Positions 16,229 to 25,696 of a DNA stretch of 64,000 nt are shown here, piece after piece (positions within the stretch are counted from its first letter, which is position 1; the number at the start of each line of letters is the position of its first letter). A program made the translations under genes and the position numbers. Source of the DNA: Olleya namhaensis (GTDB lineage Bacteria; Bacteroidota; Bacteroidia; Flavobacteriales; Flavobacteriaceae); the NCBI RefSeq assembly GCF_900114005.1, contig NZ_FORM01000002.1, positions 62,001 to 126,000 of the forward strand, in the 5' to 3' direction. The notes under the pieces are model-generated. The model was not told where the DNA came from and did not search any database. It saw only the letters and a list, made by a program, of their open reading frames with translations.

Positions 16229-17241
16229 TGCAAATTTTAAACAACATATCTCTAAAACCATACAATACTTTTGGTATTGATGTTAATGCAAAGCAATTTG
16301 TCTCCGTTAAAAACATAGCCGATTTAAAAGCTGTATTTTCTACTAACAAAATTGAAGACACCTTTATCCTTGGTGGTGGTAGCAATATGCTACTAACCAA
16401 AGATGTGGATAAGCTTGTAATACATCTAGATCTAAAAGGTAAAACTATTATCTCAAAAACAGAGACTGAAGTTTTTATCGAATCTCAAGCTGGCGAAAAC
16501 TGGCACGAGTTTGTATTATGGACTTTAAATCAAGATTTTGGAGGATTAGAAAACCTATCCTTAATCCCAGGTAATGTTGGCACAAGTCCTATACAAAATA
16601 TAGGCGCTTATGGTATTGAGTTAAAAGACAACTTTTACGCTTGCTCCGCACTAAATCTAAAAACTTTAGAGTTAGAAGAATTTAGTAATGCAGACTGTAA
16701 ATTTGGATACCGTAACTCTATTTTTAAACAAGAAGCAAAAGGACACTATATTATAACAAGTGTGGTTTTTAAACTTAGTGTTAAAAACCACACTTTACAT
16801 ACTAATTATGGCGCTATCACAGCCCAATTAGAACAAAACAATATTACGCAGCCTACAATACAAGAAGTGTCTAATGCTGTTATTGCTATTCGCGAAAGCA
16901 AACTACCTAACCCTAAAGAGATTGGTAATTCTGGTAGTTTTTTTAAAAATCCAGTCATTTCAAACACTGCTTTTTCTAAACTTCAAGAAAACTTTCCAAA
17001 TGCACCGCATTATATAATTTCTGATACAGAAGTTAAAGTTCCTGCCGGTTGGTTAATCGAAACTGCGGGCTTTAAAGGCAAAACATTTGGCAATTATGGG
17101 GTTCATAAAAAACAAGCGTTAGTCTTAGTTAACTATAGTGATGCTAAAGGAGATGACATATTAAAGCTCTCAAAATTGATACAAAATACTATTTATCGTA
17201 TCTTTAATATTTCTATTGAAGCCGAAGTCAATATTTTTTAA
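16228..17241 (+). CDS. murB: UDP-N-acetylmuramate dehydrogenase (UDP-N-acetylenolpyruvoylglucosamine reductase)
   Basis: The 337-residue FAD enzyme reduces UDP-GlcNAc-enolpyruvate to UDP-MurNAc in peptidoglycan synthesis. It shows the FAD-binding FILGGGSNMLLTKD, the LIPGNVGTSPIQNIGAYG segment, and IGNSGSFFKNP with the catalytic Ser of the reductase. The C-terminal domain and length fit the E. coli-type enzyme. The start is GTG, overlapping the upstream stop. A start further in would remove the conserved KPYNTFGID segment. Confidence 0.96.
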   Translation: MQILNNISLKPYNTFGIDVNAKQFVSVKNIADLKAVFSTNKIEDTFILGGGSNMLLTKDVDKLVIHLDLKGKTIISKTETEVFIESQAGENWHEFVLWTLNQDFGGLENLSLIPGNVGTSPIQNIGAYGIELKDNFYACSALNLKTLELEEFSNADCKFGYRNSIFKQEAKGHYIITSVVFKLSVKNHTLHTNYGAITAQLEQNNITQPTIQEVSNAVIAIRESKLPNPKEIGNSGSFFKNPVISNTAFSKLQENFPNAPHYIISDTEVKVPAGWLIETAGFKGKTFGNYGVHKKQALVLVNYSDAKGDDILKLSKLIQNTIYRIFNISIEAEVNIF

Positions 17242-17298
17242 TGACACACAACACCTTCAATTCAAAATAATTAAACTAACAACCCTTAATTACTAAGC

Positions 17299-17829
17299 TT
17301 GAATTTTTCATTAGAAGAACATATTATAGCTCACCTTAAAAATGGTGATAAACAAGCCATAAACTTGTTGTATGAAAACTATGCTGATGCCCTATTTGGT
17401 GTTATTAAGAAAGTAATCTCTGATGACGATTTAGCACAAGACGTACTTCAAGAAACACTTATAAAGGTTTGGAAAAAAGGAAAAAGCTACAATCCTGATA
17501 AAGCTAAATTATTTACTTGGTTATATCGTATTGCTTACAACTCTGCAATAGATAAAATTAGATCCGTAAATAATAAATCTAAAAAAGAAGTCCAAATAGA
17601 AGATTCCAACGTATATAAACTGACAACTAATAGTTTAAACGAGGATGTTTTAGATATTAAAAAGCATTTAAACACTCTAGATTTAAAGTATCAGGTTGTT
17701 GTTAACGCGCTCTTTTTTGAAGGAATGACGCAACAAGAAGCGAGCGAAGAATTGGAAATACCTTTAGGTACTATAAAATCAAGATTAAAAATTGCGTTAC
17801 GTGAATTGAAGAAAATTTACAACCCTTAA
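17299..17829 (+). CDS. ECF-type RNA polymerase sigma factor (with downstream RskA-like anti-sigma)
   Basis: The 176-residue product has region 2 with DDDLAQDVLQETLIKVWKKG and the region 2.3-2.4 stretch FTWLYRIAYNSAIDKIR. Region 4 has GMTQQEASEELEIPLGTIKSR, the helix-turn-helix. It resembles the SigK-type ECF group. The TTG start precedes the conserved N-terminus. The gene ends seven bases before the anti-sigma gene, a standard sigma/anti-sigma pair. Its target promoters are not evident here. Confidence 0.92.
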   Translation: MNFSLEEHIIAHLKNGDKQAINLLYENYADALFGVIKKVISDDDLAQDVLQETLIKVWKKGKSYNPDKAKLFTWLYRIAYNSAIDKIRSVNNKSKKEVQIEDSNVYKLTTNSLNEDVLDIKKHLNTLDLKYQVVVNALFFEGMTQQEASEELEIPLGTIKSRLKIALRELKKIYNP

Positions 17830-17839
17830 TTGTAAAGTG

Positions 17840-18634
17840 ATGAATGACAAAATAATTACATTTTTAAACTCTGACTTATTAAACAAGTATTTAATAGGTC
17901 AAACTAATGCTTCTGAAACCTTAGAGGTTGAGCATTATATTTCTGAATTTCCAGAAGTAAAAAAAGCATACAATACACTACAGGATAAATTAGAATTTAG
18001 CTCGCAATTAAATGCCGTTAAAGCACCTAAGTTAGTTTTAAGTAATGTGTTAGATGCATTAGATGACAAGCCCGTAATTGCATTAAAACCTAAACGCACA
18101 AGAAAATGGTACAGTCTAGCTATTGCTGCTAGTCTTACAGCTCTAATGCTAGGTGTAAGCTCTGTGTATCTTTATAACCAAAACAAGCAATTATCAAGCG
18201 AAAATCAGACAATTGCAGACGAAATATTTGATCTAAGAAGTGACATTGCAAACAACAACAGCACATTAACACAATTATTAGAGCAGTTTAAGCAATTAAA
18301 CAATCCTGAAACAGAAAAATATATCTTAAAAGGAAATACAAGAGCTAAAAATTTAAAAACAGTAGCTTACATTAATCCTGAAGAAAAAAAATCAATGATT
18401 GATGTAGTATCATTACCTCAATTACCAGACAATAAAGTATATCAAATTTGGGCAGAACTACAGGATAAGATGGTTAACTTAGGTGTTTTAAGCCAAGCTG
18501 ACAGACGTCTTCAAGAAATCCCTTATACGGAAGATGCTTTAGGTCTAAGTATCTCTATAGAACCTAAAGGCGGTAGTCAGGTAAGATCAAACGACACGCC
18601 CGTTGCCGAAATATCTTTAAAGCTTAACGATTAA
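17840..18634 (+). CDS. RskA-type anti-sigma factor
   Basis: About 264 residues from the ATG. The N-terminal cytosolic part (LLNKYLIGQTNASETLEVEHYI) resembles an anti-sigma helical domain. A single membrane segment lies at about 92-110 (WYSLAIAASLTALMLGVSS). A coiled coil follows, and the C-terminal RskA domain has LPDNKVYQIWAEL, LGVLS and the closing SIEPKGGS. It should hold the preceding ECF sigma factor inactive until a periplasmic signal triggers its proteolysis. GTG at 17837 directly precedes the ATG; the ATG is preferred. Confidence 0.88.
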   Translation: MNDKIITFLNSDLLNKYLIGQTNASETLEVEHYISEFPEVKKAYNTLQDKLEFSSQLNAVKAPKLVLSNVLDALDDKPVIALKPKRTRKWYSLAIAASLTALMLGVSSVYLYNQNKQLSSENQTIADEIFDLRSDIANNNSTLTQLLEQFKQLNNPETEKYILKGNTRAKNLKTVAYINPEEKKSMIDVVSLPQLPDNKVYQIWAELQDKMVNLGVLSQADRRLQEIPYTEDALGLSISIEPKGGSQVRSNDTPVAEISLKLND

Positions 18635-18653
18635 AGACAACGCATAACAGCAT

Positions 18654-18687
18654 AAAAAAAGCCTCACTTATTAAGTGAGGCTTTTTT
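18654..18687. terminator. Bidirectional terminator between the anti-sigma and aquaporin genes
   Basis: GCCTCACTTATTAAGTGAGGC perfect palindrome flanked by A-run and T-run, lying between two convergent genes (stops at 18634 and 18705). Confidence 0.92.
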
Positions 18688-18704
18688 GTTTAAACTAATA
18701 TAAG

Positions 18705-19394
18705 TTAGTCTTTACTAAAAAAGGCTTTGTGTATCAATCCCGCAACAATTGCTCCTGCAATTGGAGCTAACCAAAACAACCATAGTTGTCCAAGGTAATC
18801 TCCACCTTCTGCAAATAATGCTTGACTTGTAGATCTAGCAGGATTAACAGATGTATTTGTAATTGGAATACTAATTAAATGTATTAATGTTAACGCTAAT
18901 CCAATTGCAATACCTGCAAAACCTTTAGGCGCTTTAGGATATGTACTACCCAATATAATTAAAAGAAAAAACATGGTTAATAAAAACTCTGTAACCAAAG
19001 CAGACATCATAGAATACCCGTCTGGGGACAAATCTCCATAACCATTAGCTGCAAAACCACCCACATCTGTAAAACCAGCTTTACCAGATACAATATACAT
19101 CAATGCAACTGCTGCCACTATTGCACCAACTAATTGAGCAATTATATAACCTGGTAATTCTTTAGCAGGAAACTTTCCTCCAGCCCAAAGACCTATGGAT
19201 ACTGCAGGGTTAAAATGCGCTCCAGAAACATGACCAACAGCATAAGCCATGGTTAAAACTGTTAAACCAAACGCCAAAGCCACACCTACAAACCCAATAC
19301 CTAATTCAGGAAAGCCAGCAGCAAAAATAGCACTACCACATCCTCCAAAGACCAACCAAAAGGTTCCAAAAAATTCTGCAAATAATTTTTTCAT
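18705..19394 (-). CDS. aqpZ: Aquaporin (MIP family, AqpZ-like)
   Basis: The 229-residue protein has six hydrophobic segments and both half-helix motifs, HFNPAVS and SVNPARS, of the major intrinsic protein family. The N-terminal signature [21 protein letters not shown] and the Arg after the second NPA (selectivity filter) fit water-selective AqpZ rather than glycerol channels. It is an inner-membrane water channel. It is transcribed alone and is convergent with the sigma/anti-sigma pair. Confidence 0.94.
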   Translation of the reverse strand: MKKLFAEFFGTFWLVFGGCGSAIFAAGFPELGIGFVGVALAFGLTVLTMAYAVGHVSGAHFNPAVSIGLWAGGKFPAKELPGYIIAQLVGAIVAAVALMYIVSGKAGFTDVGGFAANGYGDLSPDGYSMMSALVTEFLLTMFFLLIILGSTYPKAPKGFAGIAIGLALTLIHLISIPITNTSVNPARSTSQALFAEGGDYLGQLWLFWLAPIAGAIVAGLIHKAFFSKD

Positions 19395-19544
19395 AATTTA
19401 AATTGTTAAAAAGTTAGAGCAGTAAATTATAAAAAAAATAAGAATTCAGACACTTTACATCCATCTAAATGAGATTTTCGTTAAAAAACTGATTTTAATG
19501 TTCAAAATAATGTGACAAAGACTATTGAAACGTTAAAAGTGATC

Positions 19545-19571
19545 TTGTTTTTCTAAAAAACCGTATCTTTG
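19545..19571 (+). promoter_or_regulatory. Candidate Bacteroidota promoter for the 67-aa gene and glycosyltransferase
   Basis: TATCTTTG (TAnnTTTG) at 19564-19571, with TTG at 19545-19547 (16-base spacer, slightly short). It lies 22 bases before the TTG start. Confidence 0.5.
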
Positions 19572-19593
19572 TACCTCTAAAAAAGCAACTATT

Positions 19594-19797
19594 TTGAAAC
19601 TTTTATTACTTACTATAGGCCTATTAGGTTTAGGTTTTGCAGGAATTGCAATTAAAATTTGGGCTAAAAAAGACGGTAAATTTGCAGGTACTTGTGCAAG
19701 TCAAAATCCTATGTTAAATACAGAAGGAGAATCTTGTGGGTTTTGCGGAAAAACTCCAGATCAATTTGAGAATTGTACCGACACTCAACACTCATAA
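19594..19797 (+). CDS. Small Cys-rich membrane-anchored protein
   Basis: The 67-residue product has one N-terminal membrane helix (MKLLLLTIGLLGLGFAGIAIKIW), then a tail with four Cys (GTCASQ, SCGFCGK, ENCTD). The arrangement hints at metal or disulfide binding. Small proteins of this form recur in Flavobacteriaceae, but I know of no function. The TTG start lies directly before the hydrophobic helix. The glycosyltransferase ATG follows three bases after the stop, so the two are probably co-transcribed. Confidence 0.65.
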   Translation: MKLLLLTIGLLGLGFAGIAIKIWAKKDGKFAGTCASQNPMLNTEGESCGFCGKTPDQFENCTDTQHS

Positions 19798-19800
19798 AGC

Positions 19801-20913
19801 ATGCTAATACTTGAGGTGTTATTCTACAGTTTTGTAACTGTAGTGGTTATTCAAGTATTATATTACGCCGTACTTTTTGGTAGTTTTGCTTTTTCTAAAA
19901 GCGATTCTAAACCTGTCAAAAGCACTCCTGTTTCCGTCATTATTTGCGCTAAAAACGAAGCTGAAAACATTAAAAATTTTCTCCCTACTATTTTAGAGCA
20001 AGATTATCCTGTTTTTGAAATTGTATTAATTAACGACTCGTCACATGACGATACGCTTGATATTTTTGAAGATTTTAAATCTAGACACGATAACATAAAG
20101 ATTGTCAATGTTAAAAATATAGAAGCTTTCTGGGGAAATAAAAAATACGCCCTGTCTCTGGGTATTAAAGCTGCTAAATACGACCACTTATTATTCACAG
20201 ATGCAGATTGCAAACCGTTATCCAATAAATGGATAACACAGATGAGTGCAAACTTCTCAGATCAAAGCACAATTGTCTTAGGTTATGGTGCCTATAATAA
20301 AATTAAAAACTCTTTATTAAATAAAATCATCCGATTTGAAACCCTAATAACAGCAACACAGTATTTTTCGTTTGCCAAAATTGGAATTCCATACATGGGT
20401 GTTGGAAGAAACTTAGCGTATCACCGCGACGAGTTTTTTAAATCTAACGGATTTATTAAACATATGAAAATTAGATCTGGTGATGACGATTTATTTATAA
20501 ATGAAGTTGCTAACTCTAAAAACACAAGTATAAGTACAACCCGGGAAAGTTTTACAACGTCTATTCCTAAAATGAGTTTAAAAGATTGGTTTAAGCAGAA
20601 ACGAAGACACGTATCTACTGCCAAACACTATAAAGTTAAGCATCAATTTTTATTAGCACTTTTTTATATAACGCAGATTTTATTTTGGACATTAGGAATT
20701 TCGTTAGCCATTACAACTTACTTATGGCCTTTTGTAGCAGGACTTATTATAATTAGATTTATAACGCAATATTTATCCTTAGGATTTTCAGCAAAAAAAC
20801 TAAACGAATTAGACACAATTCTACTATTACCTTTTTTAGAAATAACCCTGATTATACTTCAATTTAGTATCTTTATAACTAACAAAATATCAAAACCAAA
20901 TTATTGGAAATAG
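19801..20913 (+). CDS. Membrane family 2 glycosyltransferase
   Basis: The 370-residue product has an N-terminal membrane helix, a GT2 catalytic domain with VSVIICAKNEAENI, VLINDSSHDDT and LLFTDADCKP (the DXD site), and QKRRHVSTAKHYK, a QxxRW-like motif. Two or three C-terminal helices follow. Processive or lipid-directed GT2 enzymes share this layout. The acceptor is unknown. The last bases overlap the start of the following sigma gene by ten, an unusual coupling of an envelope enzyme with an ECF sigma factor. Confidence 0.88.
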   Translation: MLILEVLFYSFVTVVVIQVLYYAVLFGSFAFSKSDSKPVKSTPVSVIICAKNEAENIKNFLPTILEQDYPVFEIVLINDSSHDDTLDIFEDFKSRHDNIKIVNVKNIEAFWGNKKYALSLGIKAAKYDHLLFTDADCKPLSNKWITQMSANFSDQSTIVLGYGAYNKIKNSLLNKIIRFETLITATQYFSFAKIGIPYMGVGRNLAYHRDEFFKSNGFIKHMKIRSGDDDLFINEVANSKNTSISTTRESFTTSIPKMSLKDWFKQKRRHVSTAKHYKVKHQFLLALFYITQILFWTLGISLAITTYLWPFVAGLIIIRFITQYLSLGFSAKKLNELDTILLLPFLEITLIILQFSIFITNKISKPNYWK

Positions 20914-21452
20914 ACGAAGCAATAATAAGAGCTAAAAAAAACGACCAAAAAGCGTTTAACTATCTACTACATAATTATTGGGATAAAGTTTACGGGTTTC
21001 AGTTAAAACGTATTCAGAATGAAAATGATGCAGAAGACATCACCATTCAAACGTTCTCTAAAGCTTTTGATAAAATTGAATCTTACGACAATACCTACGC
21101 TTTTAACACTTGGTTGATTACTATTTCTAAAAATATTCACATTGATATTATAAGAAAGGAAAAAAACAGTATTAAACAAGCCCTGTCTCAAACAGAAGAA
21201 AACGAAGTTTATTTAGTGGCAGATGAGTCTCCATCTGTTGAAGACAAACTTATTACAGAACAAAACTTAGCCAAATTATTACGCGATATTAAAAAATTAA
21301 AACCGCATTATCAAGCAGTTATAAATCTTAGATACTTTCAAGAATTAAGTTATAAAGAAATTTCGGAAGAATTAAAAGAACCTATAAATAATATTAAAGT
21401 TAAATTACTTCGTGCTAAAAAATTGTTAGCAGAAATTATTCAAAAAAAGTAA
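20904..21452 (+). CDS. ECF-type RNA polymerase sigma factor without adjacent anti-sigma
   Basis: The 182-residue product has region 2 (ENDAEDITIQTFSKAFDKI and FNTWLITISKNIHIDIIRK) and region 4 (HYQAVINLRYFQELSYKEI, then INNIKVKLLRAKKLL). It starts with TTG inside the end of the glycosyltransferase gene. No anti-sigma gene follows; lipA is next, behind its own -7 box. Control may therefore be transcriptional or through a distant partner. Confidence 0.9.
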   Translation: MEIDEAIIRAKKNDQKAFNYLLHNYWDKVYGFQLKRIQNENDAEDITIQTFSKAFDKIESYDNTYAFNTWLITISKNIHIDIIRKEKNSIKQALSQTEENEVYLVADESPSVEDKLITEQNLAKLLRDIKKLKPHYQAVINLRYFQELSYKEISEELKEPINNIKVKLLRAKKLLAEIIQKK

Positions 21453-21507
21453 GTCTAACGCGTATTGACTTTAAGACTTCTACTTAAATTTTAAACAAAA
21501 TACTTCG

Positions 21508-21515
21508 TATCTTTG
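21508..21515 (+). promoter_or_regulatory. -7 promoter box for lipA
   Basis: TATCTTTG matches TAnnTTTG and lies 20 bases before the lipA ATG. No convincing -33 TTTG at the normal distance. Confidence 0.5.
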
Positions 21516-21534
21516 CGTATAGAAAACTGCAATT

Positions 21535-22413
21535 ATGAACACAGAAACTGCATCTAATATTTTACCAAAAAGACAACCTAAACCAAAATGGTTACGCGTA
21601 AAATTACCTACGGGTAAAAAATACACGGAATTAAGAGGTCTAGTAGATAAATACAACCTAAATACAATTTGTGCGTCAGGAAGCTGTCCAAACATGGGAG
21701 AATGTTGGGGAGAAGGGACTGCTACATTTATGATTTTAGGTAATGTATGCACACGATCTTGTGGCTTTTGCGGTGTTAAAACAGGACGTCCAGAAGATGT
21801 GGATTGGGACGAGCCAGAAAAAGTAGCACGATCTATAAAAATCATGGGTATTAAACACGCTGTTTTAACAAGTGTGGATAGAGATGATTTAAAAGATATG
21901 GGAAGTATTATGTGGGCAGAAACTGTAAAGGCTGTCCGAAGAATGAACCCTGAAACAACACTTGAAACTCTAATTCCGGATTTTCAAGGTGTAGAGATGC
22001 ATATTGATAGAATTATTGATGTAGCTCCAGAAGTTGTTTCTCACAATATCGAAACTGTAAAAAGACTAACAAGAGAAGTCCGTATACAAGCTAAATACGA
22101 AAAAAGTTTAGGTGTTTTAAAATACTTAAAACAACAAGGACAACGTAGAACAAAATCTGGTATAATGCTAGGTCTTGGAGAAGAGCGCGAAGAAGTGATA
22201 CAAACATTACATGACTTGCGTGATAACGATGTAGATGTTGTTACTATTGGACAATACTTACAACCAAGTAAAAAACACTTACCAGTGAAGCGTTTTATCC
22301 TACCTGATGAGTTTAAAGAATATGAAGAAATTGGTCTAAAATTAGGATTTAGACATGTCGAAAGTAGTGCTTTAGTGCGCTCTTCTTACAAAGCTCAAAA
22401 ACACATTAATTAA
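21535..22413 (+). CDS. lipA: Lipoyl synthase
   Basis: The 292-residue radical-SAM enzyme inserts two sulfurs into octanoyl groups on lipoyl domains. The auxiliary cluster motif is [13 protein letters not shown] (CX4CX5C), and the radical-SAM motif is CTRSCGFC (CX3CX2C). The C-terminal RSSYKA Ser motif is also present. All catalytic Cys are intact and the length is normal. A GAPDH gene follows one base after the stop codon. Confidence 0.98.
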   Translation: MNTETASNILPKRQPKPKWLRVKLPTGKKYTELRGLVDKYNLNTICASGSCPNMGECWGEGTATFMILGNVCTRSCGFCGVKTGRPEDVDWDEPEKVARSIKIMGIKHAVLTSVDRDDLKDMGSIMWAETVKAVRRMNPETTLETLIPDFQGVEMHIDRIIDVAPEVVSHNIETVKRLTREVRIQAKYEKSLGVLKYLKQQGQRRTKSGIMLGLGEEREEVIQTLHDLRDNDVDVVTIGQYLQPSKKHLPVKRFILPDEFKEYEEIGLKLGFRHVESSALVRSSYKAQKHIN

Positions 22414-22414
22414 T

Positions 22415-23413
22415 ATGATTACTGTTGCCATTAATGGTTTTGGACGCATAGGACGACGTGTTTTTAGATTACTTCATAATAACAAAAACATTAAAATTGT
22501 TGCTATTAATGATTTAGCTGATGCTAAAACACTTAGCCATTTACTAAAATACGACAGTATTCATGGTGTATTTCCTGCTGTAATTAAATCAACAGAAACA
22601 GATATAGTTGTTGACGGTTTTAGCGTTCCGCTTTTAAATCAAAAACATCCTGAACATATTAATTGGGCACCTTTTGCTCCTGATTTTGTTATAGAGTCTA
22701 CTGGAAAATTTAAAACCACTGCAGATTTACAACATCATATTAATAATGGTGCAAAACGTGTTATCCTAAGTGTTCCGGCAACGGAAGATGACATAAAAAC
22801 AATTGTGTTAGGTGTAAATCAAACAGAATTGGACGGTACGGAAACTATAATATCCAATGCGTCATGTACCACAAACAATGCCGCACCAATGATTGATGTC
22901 ATTAATGAACTTTGCGGCATTAACCAAGCTTACATAACAACAATACACTCTTACACCACAGACCAAAGCTTACATGATCAACCGCACCGCGATTTAAGAC
23001 GTGCCAGAGCTGCAGGACAAAGTATTGTACCTACAACAACTGGTGCAGCAAAGGCATTAACTAAAATATTCCCAGAACTATCAGATGTAATTGGTGGTTG
23101 CGGAATTAGAGTACCTGTTGCTAACGGATCACTTACAGACATTACTTTTAATGTCAAAAAAGCGGTTACTATACCTATGATAAATGATGCTTTTAAAAAG
23201 GCTTCGGAACAAAAATATAAAGGCATATTAGAATATACTGAAGATCCCATTGTATCTATTGACATTGTAGGAAATCCGCACTCATGTATTTTTGATTCGC
23301 AAATGACTTCTGTTATTGGCAATATGGTCAAGATAATTGGTTGGTACGATAACGAAACAGGATATTCTAGTCGAATTATAGACTTGATATTCAATTTGTC
23401 GGCAAAAAAATAA
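22415..23413 (+). CDS. gap: Type I glyceraldehyde-3-phosphate dehydrogenase
   Basis: The 332-residue product has the Rossmann start VAINGFGRIGRRVFR, catalytic SNASCTTNNAAP (Cys nucleophile), and HSYTTDQSLHDQPH with the catalytic His. It interconverts glyceraldehyde-3-phosphate and 1,3-bisphosphoglycerate. The residues after the Cys read TTNNAAP instead of the more usual TTNCLAP, which fits a secondary GAPDH paralogue, perhaps with gluconeogenic bias or NADP use; that last part is inference. Its tight spacing with lipA suggests co-expression. Confidence 0.95.
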   Translation: MITVAINGFGRIGRRVFRLLHNNKNIKIVAINDLADAKTLSHLLKYDSIHGVFPAVIKSTETDIVVDGFSVPLLNQKHPEHINWAPFAPDFVIESTGKFKTTADLQHHINNGAKRVILSVPATEDDIKTIVLGVNQTELDGTETIISNASCTTNNAAPMIDVINELCGINQAYITTIHSYTTDQSLHDQPHRDLRRARAAGQSIVPTTTGAAKALTKIFPELSDVIGGCGIRVPVANGSLTDITFNVKKAVTIPMINDAFKKASEQKYKGILEYTEDPIVSIDIVGNPHSCIFDSQMTSVIGNMVKIIGWYDNETGYSSRIIDLIFNLSAKK

Positions 23414-23432
23414 CTTTTGTCGGATAAATATT

Positions 23433-23440
23433 TATATTTG
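23433..23440 (+). promoter_or_regulatory. -7 promoter box of the hybrid kinase gene
   Basis: TATATTTG matches TAnnTTTG 19 bases before the ATG. An upstream TTTG at 23416 is too close (13 bases) to be a good -33 element. Confidence 0.45.
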
Positions 23441-23458
23441 TTTTCATAAATGAAATAA

Positions 23459-25684
23459 ATGAAGTCCCAAATAATTAAAACTTTCGCTTTCATTATCTTC
23501 TTTTTTGCAGGACTAAATCTGCAAGCACAAGATATTACCCAAAAAGAAGAAGAGGTTATACAAAGCACTATTAATTACAACATTAGTATTGCTCAAAAAA
23601 ACATAGACAATAACGAATTCTACAAAGCTCAAAGCGACTTAGATCAAGCGCTTGACCTAGCCTATCAAATAAAAGACCACAGGAGCATTGGATTAATCTA
23701 TTCTAAAATAGGTAAAATTCAATTTATATCAGAAGAGCCTGTTGAAGCTTTAAAAACACTATTTAAAGCTGTAGAAAAACAACGCTTTGCTGAAGACAAC
23801 CTTAACATAGCCGAAACTTATAAAACAATAGGTAATGTTTTTATGAGTCGTAATGAATATAGTAGAGCTTTAGATTATTACAATTCTGCTCAAGGTGCTT
23901 TTGAACAAGAAAATCTATATGATTATATAGCAGAAACCAAAATGTACAAAGGTGACGCTTACTACAATCTAAAGCAATTTGATAATGCTATAGAGCAATA
24001 TGAAGAAGCTATAAGCTTAGCAAAACGTTACCAAAACAATAAAATACTAAGTAGCATTTATCTTAATCTTGGTAAAACAAAAGCTGAGTTAGGAGACTTA
24101 ACGGACGCTGAAAACACAATAAATCAAGGACTAACATTAGCTATAAAAGAAAAACACAGAGGTATTGTTAATAATGCATATAAAGTTTTAAGTGATTTAT
24201 ACACTAAAAAAGAAGACTACAAACAAGCTAATTCTTATTTACAAAAACACTTAGTCCTTAACGACTCTATCTTAGCAGTAAAACGCAGCTATCTTTCGCC
24301 AGAAAAAAGATTAGACAAGCTTTACAATAACCCAATAGAATACCAATTAGAAAAAGAAGCAGATTTAGAAAAAGAAGCGAGTTCTACATGGTTAGAAAAA
24401 CTGACTACAATTTTAAGTATTGCATTAATTACTATTTTATCATTACTGACATTATCACTATATAAAAACAATAATATTAGATTAAAATCTAATAACATTT
24501 TGCACAAGAAAAATGCAGAATTAACAATAGCAATGGAAAAAGCTGAATTAGCAACAAAAACCAAAGCTAACTTCTTATCTACAGTAACGCACGAGCTTAG
24601 AACGCCTTTATATGCCGTAACAGGATTAACCAATATGCTATTGGAAGAAGACCCGAAACCTGCTCAAATACAACACTTAAAATCGTTAAAATTCTCAGGA
24701 GATTATTTATTGACGTTTATTAATGACATCCTTCAGATTAACAAAATTGAAGCTAATAAAGTTGATATAGAACCAGAAGTGTTCAACTTAAAAAAGAAAG
24801 CAGAAAATGTTATTTCAGCATTAAACAATTCGGCTTTAGACAACAATATAAAATTACACTTAGAATACGATAGAGAGCTTCCAACTAATTTTAATGCAGA
24901 CCAATTAAAAATCTCACAAATACTAATTAACTTAATCGGAAACTCTATTAAATTCACCAAAGATGGAGACATTTGGATTAGAATTATCAAGCAGAGTCAA
25001 AACGACAATAACTATGAAGTTAGATATGAAGTCGAAGATAATGGTATTGGGATAAGTGAAGAAAAACAACAAAATATGTTTGAAAGTTTTTCTCAAGGAT
25101 CTATCCAAATTAACAGAAAATATGGTGGTACAGGTCTTGGTCTTTCTATTGTAAAAGGATTAATAGATATTTTAAAAGGAAAGATTTATATGAAGAGTGA
25201 GTTAGGAAAAGGAACAACCTTCTTCTTTGAAATACCTATGAAAAAGAGTAATGAGGTTATTGTTGAAAAGAAAGCCAATTACTTTAATGAAGTTGATGAA
25301 ATTGAACTAAGTAATATTAAAATATTAGTTGTTGAGGATAATAAGATTAATCAAATGATTACAAAAAAGATCCTTAATAAAATGAAACTATATTGTGATG
25401 TTGTGGATAATGGTGAAGACGCTGTAGAACAAGTTAAAACAACAAAATATGATGTTGTCTTAATGGATATTCATATGCCAGGGATTAGTGGTATGGAAGC
25501 CACTAAAATCATTAGATCGTTTGATAAAGAGCTTACAATTTTTGCACTTACCGCTGTAACTATAGAAGATAAAATGCAAGAATTTGACGAAGCCGGTTTC
25601 ACGGATATCATTCCAAAACCATTTAAGCAAGAAGAATTTGAGAAGAAGCTATTTAACGCATTAATGCTAACTGAAAAAGAGTAA
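23459..25684 (+). CDS. TPR-containing hybrid sensor histidine kinase/response regulator
   Basis: The 741-residue product has a signal segment (residues 1-22), periplasmic TPR repeats (about 35-280; for example AETKMYKGDAYYNLKQF), a transmembrane helix at about 315-335, and a HisKA domain with phospho-acceptor His378 in TVTHELRTPL. A HATPase domain follows (NLIGNSIKFTKDGD, DNGIGI, GGTGLGLSIVKGL), then a receiver domain with phospho-acceptor Asp670 in VLMDIHMPG and switch Lys in IPKPF. No output domain is present, so it should pass phosphate to a separate regulator. The periplasmic TPR sensor is a common Bacteroidota design; the ligand is unknown. Confidence 0.93.
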   Translation: MKSQIIKTFAFIIFFFAGLNLQAQDITQKEEEVIQSTINYNISIAQKNIDNNEFYKAQSDLDQALDLAYQIKDHRSIGLIYSKIGKIQFISEEPVEALKTLFKAVEKQRFAEDNLNIAETYKTIGNVFMSRNEYSRALDYYNSAQGAFEQENLYDYIAETKMYKGDAYYNLKQFDNAIEQYEEAISLAKRYQNNKILSSIYLNLGKTKAELGDLTDAENTINQGLTLAIKEKHRGIVNNAYKVLSDLYTKKEDYKQANSYLQKHLVLNDSILAVKRSYLSPEKRLDKLYNNPIEYQLEKEADLEKEASSTWLEKLTTILSIALITILSLLTLSLYKNNNIRLKSNNILHKKNAELTIAMEKAELATKTKANFLSTVTHELRTPLYAVTGLTNMLLEEDPKPAQIQHLKSLKFSGDYLLTFINDILQINKIEANKVDIEPEVFNLKKKAENVISALNNSALDNNIKLHLEYDRELPTNFNADQLKISQILINLIGNSIKFTKDGDIWIRIIKQSQNDNNYEVRYEVEDNGIGISEEKQQNMFESFSQGSIQINRKYGGTGLGLSIVKGLIDILKGKIYMKSELGKGTTFFFEIPMKKSNEVIVEKKANYFNEVDEIELSNIKILVVEDNKINQMITKKILNKMKLYCDVVDNGEDAVEQVKTTKYDVVLMDIHMPGISGMEATKIIRSFDKELTIFALTAVTIEDKMQEFDEAGFTDIIPKPFKQEEFEKKLFNALMLTEKE

Positions 25685-25696
25685 GCTTAGGGTTTC

